Shown: piece by piece, positions 9,501 to 17,296 of the stretch
Position numbering within the stretch: the first letter of the stretch is position 1
How the letters are laid out: the number at the start of each line of letters is the position of its first letter
From: Bacteroidota bacterium
GTDB lineage: Bacteria > Bacteroidota > Bacteroidia > Cytophagales > Cytophagaceae
DNA length: 64,000 nt
Direction of reading: 5' to 3'
NCBI GenBank assembly: GCA_023428135.1
Contig: JAEYZG010000017.1
Coordinates: 62,001 to 126,000, forward strand
The notes under the pieces: generated by a model
The model's input: only the letters and a program-made list of their open reading frames with translations
Told to the model about the DNA's origin: nothing
The model's database searches: none
Position numbers and translations under genes: made by a program

Positions 9501-12500
9501 CTCTTACATTTGGAGTAACAGCGCTAAAACAGAAGATTTAACCAATATTGCTGCAGGTAATTATTCTGTAAAAGTTTCTGATGCTAATGGTTGCCAGAAA
9601 AATTTAACTGCGAATATCACAGCACCTCCAGCACTGATTGTATCTCTTGACGCTGTAAAGCACATCAATTGCTACGGTGAGAAAAAAGGAGCTATCAGTG
9701 TTTCTGTTAAAGGTGGAGTAGGGCCGTATTCTTACACCTGGAGTAACGGTTCTACTACTGAAGATATTATGGATGTTCCTGCTGGAAATTATACAGTAAG
9801 GGTTTCTGATGCGAAAGGCTGTATTACTACTTTAAATCAGGAGATTAATCAGCCTGCTATGTTAACTGCCTCTGTAGATGCGGTAAAAAATATACCATGT
9901 TATGGAGATACTACCGGTTCAATTAACATATCTGTTAAAGGTGGATCTCTTCCATATAATTTTAAATGGAGCAACGGAGCAACAACTGAAGATCTTAAAG
10001 GATTACCAGCTGGGAATTATACAGTAACAATTACAGATGCTAAAGGTTGTGTGGAAACTTTATCTGCTAAGGTTTCAAGTCCTGCAGCTTTAACGCAATC
10101 ACTTGAGTCTGTAAAACATGTACAATGCAATGGCGATAAGAGCGGAATTGTAAATATTACTGTTGTAGGCGGAACGGGACCTTATGTTTATAAATGGAGT
10201 AACGGAGCGACTACACAAGACTTAACAGAGGTTGGTGCAGGTACATACTCCGTCACTCTTTCTGATGCAAATGGTTGTTTGGGTAAAACCATTTCAGCGA
10301 CTGTGAATCAACCTTCAACCTTAGTTGCAAAAGTTGAATCTGTAAAAAACATTATCCGTTATGGAGAAAACACTGGCGCGATTTCAGTTTCAGTTTCCGG
10401 TGGAGTTGCTCCTTACAAATTTAGCTGGAGTAATGGAACCTTTGCCCAGAACCTGACTGCAGCTCCTGCTGGAAATTATACTTGTCTTATTACTGATGCC
10501 AACGGATGCTTAAAATCGGTAAGTGCTGTTATTGAAGAGCCTTCTTCTTTAGTTGCTACCATAGAATCCGTAACCAATATTCGTTGCGCAGGAGAAGTTT
10601 CTGGTGCTATCAATATTGCTGTAACCGGTGGAAATCCTCCTTATTCATTTACATGGAGTAACGGATCTTCTTCTGAAGATCTTACCAATATTCCAGTTGG
10701 AACTTATTCTGTGTTAATTAAAGATGCAAACGGGAGTACACAAAGTTTAAAAGCAAATATAACTCAGCCATCTTCATTAAAATTAAAAGTAGCGGAAGTA
10801 AAAAATCTTTCTTGTTTTGAGAATAACTCCGGATCTGTTACCACAACAATTACAGGTGGTGTACCTCCTTATAGCTTTGTATGGGATAATGGTGCCAGAA
10901 CTCAGGATTTGAGCGGTATTGCTGCAGGAACCTATTCAATTAGTGTTACTGATAAGAATGGATGTTTAAATTCAGAAAAAGTTACTATAAAACAACCATC
11001 TGTACTCACTGCAAAAATTGTGGATGTTAAAAACCTATCTTGTTTTGGTGATAATAAGGGAGCTCTTGATCTTTCTGTTGAAGGTGGTGTTGCCCCTTAC
11101 AGTTATAGCTGGAGCAATGGAGCTAAAGTTCAGGATATATCTGGTTTGAGCAAAGGCAACTATTCAGTAAAAATTATTGATGCTAACGGATGTACAGAAA
11201 CAGTTGCTGAATCAATCACTGAGCCGGAAAAACTAACAGCTAGTATTACTTCAGTAAAGAGTAACTTGTGTGCCGGAGAAAAATCAGGTTCAATTAACCT
11301 TTCAGTATCAGGAGGAACTGCGCCATATAATTTTAAATGGAATAGTGGCGATTCACTGCAAAATTTGCAGAATTTGAAATCTGGTAAATATAATGTAGTG
11401 ATTTCTGATGCTAAGGGATGTACTGCTAAGGCGGAAGCTACTATTGACGAGCCTAAATTACTTTCTGCCACATTGGATAATTTAAAAGATATCAAATGTT
11501 TTGGTGAAAGCTCTGGTGAAATTAATGTTTCTGTTACAGGTGGTGTGGAACCTTATTCTTACAACTGGAACAATGGTGCTACAACTCAGGATATTGCAGG
11601 AATTGAGGCCGGTGATTACAATCTGACTGTTACTGATAAGAATGGTTGTATTAATAATAATATAAATGTAAAAGTTAATCAACCATCTTTACTTTCAGTG
11701 AAATTGGATTCGGTAACTAATATTTCATGTCAGGGAAGCCGTCAGGGAGCTATCAATATTTCAGTAACCGGTGGTACTCAGCCTTATATTTATAACTGGA
11801 GCAATGGAGCTATCGTGAAAAATGTTTCAGGCTTAAATGCTGGAAGTTATACTGTCAAGATCAAAGATCATAATGGTTGTATGGAGACTCTGACTGCTGA
11901 TATTTCGGAACCATCTGAACTGGTAACTGCTATAGAAAGTGTAGAACACATGAAATGTAATGGGTTAAGTGAGGGTGAAGTTATCATATCTGTTAAAGGT
12001 GGAGTTGCCCCATATAAATTTAAATGGAGTAATGGCGAAACCTCTCAGAATATCCAGAACGTTCCTAGTGGTGATTATTCTGTGACTATCACCGATGCTT
12101 TAGGATGCAGCAAAACTCTTAAAACTACTATTGAGCAGCCGGCAATGCTTGTGAAGTCGTTGGATGCTATCATGAATTTAAAATGCTATTCTGATACCTC
12201 CGGCGAAATCCATGTTAGTGCGAGTGGAGGTGTGCCACCTTATAGCTACCAGTGGAATAATGGGGCAACTACCCAGGATCTGATAAGAGTGCCAGCCGGA
12301 GAATATTCTCTTACAATTACAGAAGGAAATGGTTGTGTTAGTAATATTACTGCTACAATTACAGAACCAACCTTGTTCACTGCAAAAATTGCTAAAGTTA
12401 CTGATATTCTTTGTCATGGAGAGAAAAAAGGATCAATTGAACTTGATGTAGAGGGAGGAGTTCCTCCATACAAATATCAGTGGAGTAATGCAACCAACGC

Positions 12501-13203
12501 TAAAGATCTTTTCGATCTTCCTGCAGAAAGTTATTCTTCTTTAATTAGTGATGCTAATGGTTGTCTAAACTCCGTTTCTGTCGATATAACACAGCCAAAT
12601 CCTCTTTCGCTTAAGATTGACTCTCTTTGGACAGTTAAATGTTGCGGGGACAGCAGCGGTGCGATCTTTATTTCTGTTACCGGTGGGGTAGGTCCTTATT
12701 CTTATCAGTGGAGCAATGGAAAGACAACTGAAGATATAATCGGATTAAAAATGGGGCAATATTCAGTCACTGTAACTGACGTTAACGGTTGCTCTGTAAG
12801 TACACCTAAAGAAGGTATGACTCTTTATGATCAGATTATGAGTCAGGGTAAATTCGTAACCAGAAATATTCTTTTTGATGTAGGAAAGGCAACTATTAAA
12901 ATGGAGTCATTCCCTGAGATTATGAAGATTGCGACTGTTATGAAAGAACACCCTGAGTTAATGTTCAGTATAGAAGGTCATACTGATAGTGATGGCGATC
13001 CGACGAAGAATAAAATTCTATCTGATGACAGATCAAAAGCTATCAAAGAGGCATTGATAAAAATGGGTATAGACAGTCAAAGACTTGAGTCCAGAGGTTT
13101 TGGACAATCTAAGCCTATAGATACCAATACTACTAAAGAAGGTAAGTCTAATAACAGAAGAGTTGAGTTCGTTCTTATTACTCCATCACTTTCTGCTAAG
13201 TGA
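6547..13203 (+). CDS. Giant SprB-repeat protein (27 repeats) with C-terminal OmpA domain
   Basis: This is a 2218-residue exported protein with signal peptide (residues 1-26, ending FSHGYGQ). From about residue 45 to 2070 I count 27 SprB-type repeats of 75-77 residues. Each has a core like C-x-G-D-x-x-G-x-I-x-I-S-V-x-GG-x-x-PY-x-Y-x-W-SNG, then AGxYxVxVxDANGC. SprB repeats are found in the gliding adhesin SprB and in other Bacteroidota surface proteins. The C-terminus (~2080-2218) is not a T9SS sorting domain but an OmpA peptidoglycan-binding domain (RNILFDVGKATIK, SIEGHTDSDGD, RLESRGFGQSKPID, SNNRRVEF). The protein should therefore be tied to the cell wall from the periplasmic side rather than released by T9SS. 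Nearly every repeat has two Cys, at fixed sites near its start and end. An intrinsic terminator follows 25 bases after the stop. Function (adhesin, periplasmic spacer or filament) is not known. Confidence 0.9.
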   Translation: MHLKRQIKHILFSLLLLFIFSHGYGQTDENNSGVRITQSTLTNVKLVYLKNNLCNGDNKGAIDINVTGGIPPYTYRWSNGATTQDITGLKAGTYKLYVSDSYKCKDSIIVEVSEPPKLSVETDSVAHILCFGFKKGLVEISVKGGVEPYKYSWSNGSTTQDIHDVPAGTYSVLVSDANNCQEILSVNVEQKPLIVRSIDDVSNIKCYGDSTGKVDISVSGGVPPYRYLWNNGSTKEDLSNVPAGKYYVVVTDANNCQEASTTNVKEPEKLTLKIDELKHIKCHGDKGGAINVSVHGGVGPFKYKWSNGATTQDITGITAGSYSLNVIDFNGCKTTISATINQPPLLSAALGELKNVSFFGGKDGSINIKVDGGVPPFSYKWTNGATTKDVSGLQAGSYSVIVSDATGCSKTVIVNITQPQLLSLKLDNLKDVKCNGNKEGEIQIVVTGGVAPYKFKWNNGSTTQNLSGVGAGNYSVEVMDANGITKSLSFVINQPEPFTSKVEAVENILCNGDYKGAVNISVGGGVKPYTFKWSNGTITEDLVNIPAGNYSAEIKDANGCLTSVSTTITESPAISLQVTEVKNILCHGNKSGAISITVSGGIAPYTYAWSNGATTKDLVNIGSGDYSLKVTDSKGCFKTVKANVTQPTLLTVDKQSLKDVSCYGGNNGAINITVAGGILPYTYKWSNGATSKDLSNAVAGSYTVNVTDANGCTNSLSATITQPTKVVSTLESVTNINCNGDSKGAVNISVSGGVLPYSYKWNNGATTQDLIGVKAGSYSVSIADANGCKDTLSAKINQNSLMEVSVESSKDIKCFGESKGAVNISVKGGVTPYTYIWNNGAVTQNILDVPAGLYSVTVTDAVGCKKIASSKISEPVLFQANLDGVTDVKCHGDSTGAIQVSAKGGVTPYSYKWSNGSASEDIARLKAGSYSLKVSDANGCTENISATISQPTVLVTSIESITNVECNGENTGIINISVKGGTSPYSYIWSNSAKTEDLTNIAAGNYSVKVSDANGCQKNLTANITAPPALIVSLDAVKHINCYGEKKGAISVSVKGGVGPYSYTWSNGSTTEDIMDVPAGNYTVRVSDAKGCITTLNQEINQPAMLTASVDAVKNIPCYGDTTGSINISVKGGSLPYNFKWSNGATTEDLKGLPAGNYTVTITDAKGCVETLSAKVSSPAALTQSLESVKHVQCNGDKSGIVNITVVGGTGPYVYKWSNGATTQDLTEVGAGTYSVTLSDANGCLGKTISATVNQPSTLVAKVESVKNIIRYGENTGAISVSVSGGVAPYKFSWSNGTFAQNLTAAPAGNYTCLITDANGCLKSVSAVIEEPSSLVATIESVTNIRCAGEVSGAINIAVTGGNPPYSFTWSNGSSSEDLTNIPVGTYSVLIKDANGSTQSLKANITQPSSLKLKVAEVKNLSCFENNSGSVTTTITGGVPPYSFVWDNGARTQDLSGIAAGTYSISVTDKNGCLNSEKVTIKQPSVLTAKIVDVKNLSCFGDNKGALDLSVEGGVAPYSYSWSNGAKVQDISGLSKGNYSVKIIDANGCTETVAESITEPEKLTASITSVKSNLCAGEKSGSINLSVSGGTAPYNFKWNSGDSLQNLQNLKSGKYNVVISDAKGCTAKAEATIDEPKLLSATLDNLKDIKCFGESSGEINVSVTGGVEPYSYNWNNGATTQDIAGIEAGDYNLTVTDKNGCINNNINVKVNQPSLLSVKLDSVTNISCQGSRQGAINISVTGGTQPYIYNWSNGAIVKNVSGLNAGSYTVKIKDHNGCMETLTADISEPSELVTAIESVEHMKCNGLSEGEVIISVKGGVAPYKFKWSNGETSQNIQNVPSGDYSVTITDALGCSKTLKTTIEQPAMLVKSLDAIMNLKCYSDTSGEIHVSASGGVPPYSYQWNNGATTQDLIRVPAGEYSLTITEGNGCVSNITATITEPTLFTAKIAKVTDILCHGEKKGSIELDVEGGVPPYKYQWSNATNAKDLFDLPAESYSSLISDANGCLNSVSVDITQPNPLSLKIDSLWTVKCCGDSSGAIFISVTGGVGPYSYQWSNGKTTEDIIGLKMGQYSVTVTDVNGCSVSTPKEGMTLYDQIMSQGKFVTRNILFDVGKATIKMESFPEIMKIATVMKEHPELMFSIEGHTDSDGDPTKNKILSDDRSKAIKEALIKMGIDSQRLESRGFGQSKPIDTNTTKEGKSNNRRVEFVLITPSLSAK

Positions 13204-13227
13204 TAGTATAAAGTTTAAGTAAGTTTT

Positions 13228-13261
13228 AAAAAAGTCCGTGCTAAAGTGCGGACTTTTTTTT
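13228..13261 (+). terminator. Intrinsic terminator of the SprB-repeat/OmpA gene
   Basis: Stem AAAAAAGTCCG (13228-13238) pairs with CGGACTTTTTT (13249-13259) around a 10-base loop, and the T-run continues to 13261. It starts 25 bases after the stop codon. A typical rho-independent terminator on the + strand. Confidence 0.9.
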
Positions 13262-13334
13262 GTACAGAATATCCTTCGTTTAATTATTTATTCATGTTAA
13301 ATACCTTTTTGCTTTAACCTTCCGCTTTCAACTT

Positions 13335-13374
13335 AAAAAAAGCTGGTGCAATAACCTCGACAGATTGCACCAGC
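13335..13374 (-). terminator. Intrinsic terminator of the DUF1800-DUF1501 operon
   Basis: Arms GCTGGTGCAAT (13342-13352) and ATTGCACCAGC (13364-13374) form a perfect 11-bp stem. On the minus strand it is followed by seven T (A-run at 13335-13341). It lies 20 bases past the DUF1501 stop. An A-run on the other side (13375-13381) makes it nearly symmetrical. Confidence 0.88.
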
Positions 13375-13394
13375 AAAAAAATTAACCGCACTAT

Positions 13395-15074
13395 TTAATA
13401 TATCACTAACTTTTTAGTTGCCTGATAATTTTCCTTGCGCATCCTCACCAGGTATACTCCTGCCTTCAAATCCTGCTTTTCAAAAGACATTTCGTGATAA
13501 CCCTGGTTTATTTCTTTCTCCATCAATGATCTGACCTTATTACCTTTGGTATCTATTATCTCTAAAGTTATTGAACCGCCTGTGGTATTAAACGAAATGA
13601 CACCTGATTGCTCAATTGGGTTAGGGAATATATCATTTAGCTTATCTAATCGCTCAGTGTTGGATGCATCAGCATTAGAGGTTACTGTACCTGTGCGGAA
13701 TAAATCATGATATTGACTTGCATATTTGGCTGTCTTGGTAGGTCCACCAAATACAGATTCCAATTGTGAGTTTGTAAGGCAAAACCAGTCTTTCAACACG
13801 GAATAGTATACACTTCTATAGTCAAATTGAATAGGCACCTGTGTTTCAACTTTGTTGGTGTCTGGATTTAACAACACCGGATTGGTGCCATAACGACCAC
13901 CTTTTAAAGATGAACCAAACAACCAGATAGGAGTAGAGCGTCCATGGTCTGTTCCTTTACCACCATTAGATCTTACGGTTCTTCCAAATTCAGTAAAAAC
14001 TATCCCTATTACTTTATCTGCTACACCCATTTTTTCTATATCCTGCTGGAAACCTGATATGGCTCTGGATACACTATTCAGCAAACTTGTATGTGTACCA
14101 TCATAGGTGTTGCTTCCGACCTGACTTGTATGCGTATCAAAACCTCCCTGATAAACTGTATACACGCGGGTTTGAAGTCCGCCTTTGATCAATCTTGCCA
14201 CATTTCTAAGATCTGTAGATAAACGGTCATTCCCGTATAAGAGGGATTTAGGGAAAGAACTGTCCGGAGCTTTACTTGCTGCGCTTACAATTCGTGCATT
14301 ATATTTATCCGTATCTACAGAAACCTTTCTTAGATAGGTTAGCTCTTCTCCAGCACAGGTTTGCGGGGCAAGATCACCATATCCACCTAATAGTGGGTAG
14401 TCATTTGTGATGGAGGTAACTGAAACTCCTGCAGCTACACCGGTAAGGTCATTCAGTGCAAGAGGAGATACTGATCCCATATTGATGCACAAGGGATCTT
14501 CATATCCATGTTTTAATAGTTCTGATGGATCTGGAAATCCATAACCTCCATAGACACTTTCCAGTTCTCTTCCTATCCATCCTGAAGAAAGAAACTCATT
14601 GGAGTCTGCCCCCATCATCCATATATCTGTAGCTCTGAAGTGTGAAAAGTCAGGATTGTCATAGCTGCATCCCATTACCACAGACATTTTTCCTTCTTCA
14701 AATAAGTTATATAAACCCTCCATTGCAGGATGAAAAGCCAGATCAGCATATTTGCTGGTAGTGGTTTTACGGCTTCCAAGTGTAGCCATACCGTTATTGA
14801 CGGCAGTTGCAAACCTTAGATTATTTTCAGCGATCATTACATTGGATCTCACTCCTTGTAATGTGGAGTATTGGTCAAGTGGAATGAATGTATTCAACCC
14901 GTCATTTCCACCGAAAAGTTGCACTACAACCAATATATTGTCACTGCAGGAGCCTGAAATGGCATTAAGAAATGAGCTTTGTGCATATAGGCTCTGACTT
15001 CTCATGAGTTGTTCAACAAATAAAGTAGCAGCACAAGCTTTTATTCCGTTATTTATAAATTTTCTACGATTCAT
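13395..15074 (-). CDS. DUF1501 family protein with T9SS type A sorting domain
   Basis: A 559-residue DUF1501 protein, a family related to the sulfatase/alkaline phosphatase fold that occurs next to DUF1800 in many Bacteroidota and Planctomycetota; its activity is not established. The N-terminus has a twin-arginine motif (NRRKFIN) and an Ala-rich hydrophobic stretch, so Tat export is possible. Core signatures are VVVQLFGGNDGLNTFIPL (residues ~47-64), LAFHPAMEGLY, VMGCSYDNPDFSHFRATDI, FDTHTSQ, VFTEFGRTVRSN and GTDHGRSTPIWLFG. Residues ~480-559 are a T9SS type A sorting domain (DIFPNPIEQSGVIS, KAGVYLVRM, KKLVIY), which predicts release to the cell surface. It is the second gene of the operon, 25 bases after DUF1800, and is followed by a strong terminator. 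Confidence 0.92.
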   Translation of the reverse strand: MNRRKFINNGIKACAATLFVEQLMRSQSLYAQSSFLNAISGSCSDNILVVVQLFGGNDGLNTFIPLDQYSTLQGVRSNVMIAENNLRFATAVNNGMATLGSRKTTTSKYADLAFHPAMEGLYNLFEEGKMSVVMGCSYDNPDFSHFRATDIWMMGADSNEFLSSGWIGRELESVYGGYGFPDPSELLKHGYEDPLCINMGSVSPLALNDLTGVAAGVSVTSITNDYPLLGGYGDLAPQTCAGEELTYLRKVSVDTDKYNARIVSAASKAPDSSFPKSLLYGNDRLSTDLRNVARLIKGGLQTRVYTVYQGGFDTHTSQVGSNTYDGTHTSLLNSVSRAISGFQQDIEKMGVADKVIGIVFTEFGRTVRSNGGKGTDHGRSTPIWLFGSSLKGGRYGTNPVLLNPDTNKVETQVPIQFDYRSVYYSVLKDWFCLTNSQLESVFGGPTKTAKYASQYHDLFRTGTVTSNADASNTERLDKLNDIFPNPIEQSGVISFNTTGGSITLEIIDTKGNKVRSLMEKEINQGYHEMSFEKQDLKAGVYLVRMRKENYQATKKLVIY

Positions 15075-15099
15075 AGTTGATAGATTTGTTTGTTAAATT

Positions 15100-17025
15100 T
15101 TAGGTTAATTGAAATTCTTCCAGTCTTACAAGCACGTCAAATAACGATTTCAGTCTGCTGGTGATTACATTCTTTTGCTGAGTAGTGGCACCTGATGCAG
15201 ACCCAGCATTCCAGGCCTGAGTCCAGTAATTATCAGTCGTCTGTCCAGTAAGCAGGGTTTGCATCTTTATCGTGCTTTTCTGATTAGATGTAAGAGGAAT
15301 TCCTAATAACAATTCATTCAACTCGTTTATAAGAGCATTTGGGTCAGAAGGGGCTGTTAGCGTTTTACAAAATTCTATATGATTTAGTGTGGGTTGAAAA
15401 GAGTCGAAAGACCAGGTCCCTCCACCTCCATTGCCACAATAACGTTTGGAAAAGTCCTGACGTTTTGGGAGTGTGTCAGAATTGATCCAGAGTTCATGGA
15501 ATTGAGGCATCTGATAATATGGAGACCAGCCTGCAACATTGGGAGATTCTATGGCTCCCATTGCCATTCCTAATGATTGCTGGTGCAATGCATTAAGATG
15601 GACATATCGTTGTCTTACATCGGATACATTATTAATAATTGATTCACCGTTGGTAGTTCTCAGTAAACCTATGATTACATCATAAGGGGTTTTTATCATA
15701 GCTCCTCTCTGCCGCATATCAAAGAAATGTTCACTAGCAAGAAGGGTCTTTAATACTGGAAGTATTTTAAAATTATTCTGCTTGTAAAGGTTTGCCAGTG
15801 GCTTAATTACATTGGTCTTTATGTTGTCGTCTATATAAGAGAATACAAACCACCTGTATAATTTCTTGACAATAAAATCTGATACTATATCAGCTCTTGA
15901 CCAGCCTTGAAACTCTGTACCTGCAAGCGTTGAAATGTTTTTATCAGTATCATCAAACATGATGTCAACAAGTTGATTGAGTTCGCTGTCACCTGCAGTT
16001 GCTGTATAAAAGTTGCTGTCTGTAATAACTTTGTTACTGTAAAACGCTGATAGTTTTTTGGCCGCCCTTGCAGGGTTGTGCTTGGTACCATAGTCGTGAT
16101 CAGTAACCTGAAACCCGTAGTCTGCACCCAAAAAGTTATAGGGTGTACCTTGCCTGAAAATAATGCCTTTATGACCTGTAAGGCAACGCGCAAAGACCTT
16201 TACATCATCTTCTGTGTACCTCTTGTCGAAAGGAACTTCCTTACCTATACAAAAGAGCTCCTGAATTTCACGGGCAAAATTTTCATCCGGATAATTAGCA
16301 GTATTATCCTGACCATTCAGATACATCAGATATGCAGGATCTTTGGTAATTCCCTTTACAAGGTCCCTTAAATCTGTATTGACATTCTCTCTGATAAGCT
16401 TTGTATAAAGAAAGGATCGTTGGGAGTAATTAAGTGTAACGGAGTTCATGGCAAAGTGATTGAGCCAGAAGAGGACTAGTTTTTCATATACATTCCGTCC
16501 CTGGTTCAATGCAATGCCGATGTTCCATTTCTGAAGAGATCTGTCTCTCCAGAAATTATCAGCAGTAGGGTCTGATATTCCCAATTGACCACCATTTCCA
16601 GAGAGTATATGTTCTGGACGTCCCCACTCTTGTCCTAAAGCGACACCACCCCAATCAACAGTCCCATTGCCATTTTTACCAACTGTGGAATCGTATTCCC
16701 GCAAAGGGTAGTGGGGAATAGCTGTGGGAAGGCCGCTGGTTAGCTCGTTTACTACCTCTGTCAAGGACTTTCCTGTAAAGTAGTCAAGATCAGATTTTTT
16801 AACCCCAAACATACTGCGTTTAAGCAAATGTATGAGCTCTGCTCTGCCGAATGTGCCTGTATAGGGATTTACACCCGAAGTGGTGGTAGTACAATTGTCA
16901 CCTTGTGATCGGGCATTGGCATTGCCATCATTGCTTTTCCTTGCATGGGGACTGACATTCTTTAATAAGGGATCCTGATCTTTGTCAATGGTTAAAAAAG
17001 TCCTTCTCGACAATGTGTTTTTCAT
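15100..17025 (-). CDS. DUF1800 family protein
   Basis: A 641-residue DUF1800 protein, the usual partner of DUF1501. Family signatures include AELIHLLKRSMFGVKKSDLDY (from ~62), EKLVLFWLNHFAMNSV, DPAYLMYLNGQDN, NFAREIQELFCIG (from ~246), EDDVKVFARCLTGHKG, and in the second half MIKTPYDVIIGLLR, NVAGWSPYYQMPQF and LNELLLGIPLTSNQKS. The start codon is well placed 25 bases before nothing else in frame. The N-terminus carries SRRTFLT but no hydrophobic stretch follows it, so an export signal is not evident even though the DUF1501 partner is exported. Biochemical role is unknown. A structured RNA leader lies upstream at 17072-17131. Confidence 0.9.
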   Translation of the reverse strand: MKNTLSRRTFLTIDKDQDPLLKNVSPHARKSNDGNANARSQGDNCTTTTSGVNPYTGTFGRAELIHLLKRSMFGVKKSDLDYFTGKSLTEVVNELTSGLPTAIPHYPLREYDSTVGKNGNGTVDWGGVALGQEWGRPEHILSGNGGQLGISDPTADNFWRDRSLQKWNIGIALNQGRNVYEKLVLFWLNHFAMNSVTLNYSQRSFLYTKLIRENVNTDLRDLVKGITKDPAYLMYLNGQDNTANYPDENFAREIQELFCIGKEVPFDKRYTEDDVKVFARCLTGHKGIIFRQGTPYNFLGADYGFQVTDHDYGTKHNPARAAKKLSAFYSNKVITDSNFYTATAGDSELNQLVDIMFDDTDKNISTLAGTEFQGWSRADIVSDFIVKKLYRWFVFSYIDDNIKTNVIKPLANLYKQNNFKILPVLKTLLASEHFFDMRQRGAMIKTPYDVIIGLLRTTNGESIINNVSDVRQRYVHLNALHQQSLGMAMGAIESPNVAGWSPYYQMPQFHELWINSDTLPKRQDFSKRYCGNGGGGTWSFDSFQPTLNHIEFCKTLTAPSDPNALINELNELLLGIPLTSNQKSTIKMQTLLTGQTTDNYWTQAWNAGSASGATTQQKNVITSRLKSLFDVLVRLEEFQLT

Positions 17026-17071
17026 GTTAAAATGGGTTTAATATAACATCTTGCTTCGGGTGGGATAAAGC

Positions 17072-17131
17072 AAAAAAGAACCGTGGTGCAACGCACCATC
17101 ATGCATAGGCGACGGCCTTTACAGGTTCTTT
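17072..17131 (-). promoter_or_regulatory. Terminator-like structured 5' leader of the DUF1800-DUF1501 operon
   Basis: On the minus strand an outer stem (AAAGAACC, + strand 17124-17131 side, with GGTTCTTT, 17075-17082 side) closes over an inner hairpin TGGTGC-GTT-GCACCA (17084-17098). The outer right arm runs straight into a T-run (A-run 17072-17077 on the + strand). This is the form of an intrinsic terminator, but it lies about 50 bases upstream of the DUF1800 start and no minus-strand gene lies before it. An attenuator or riboregulator is one reading; the ligand or trigger is unknown. Confidence 0.45.
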
Positions 17132-17296
17132 AAAAACATCAATTAGGGAAGGGAAGTTCTTTACTATTTTATTAGTAATGAGAGTGCTAATATAGCAGGG
17201 GGTAAATTAGCAAGCAAGGAAAATCCAAAAAAATATTTTATAATTACAATTATTATCCTGTATCTTCGGATTCTTTTGAATTTTAAATATATCACC

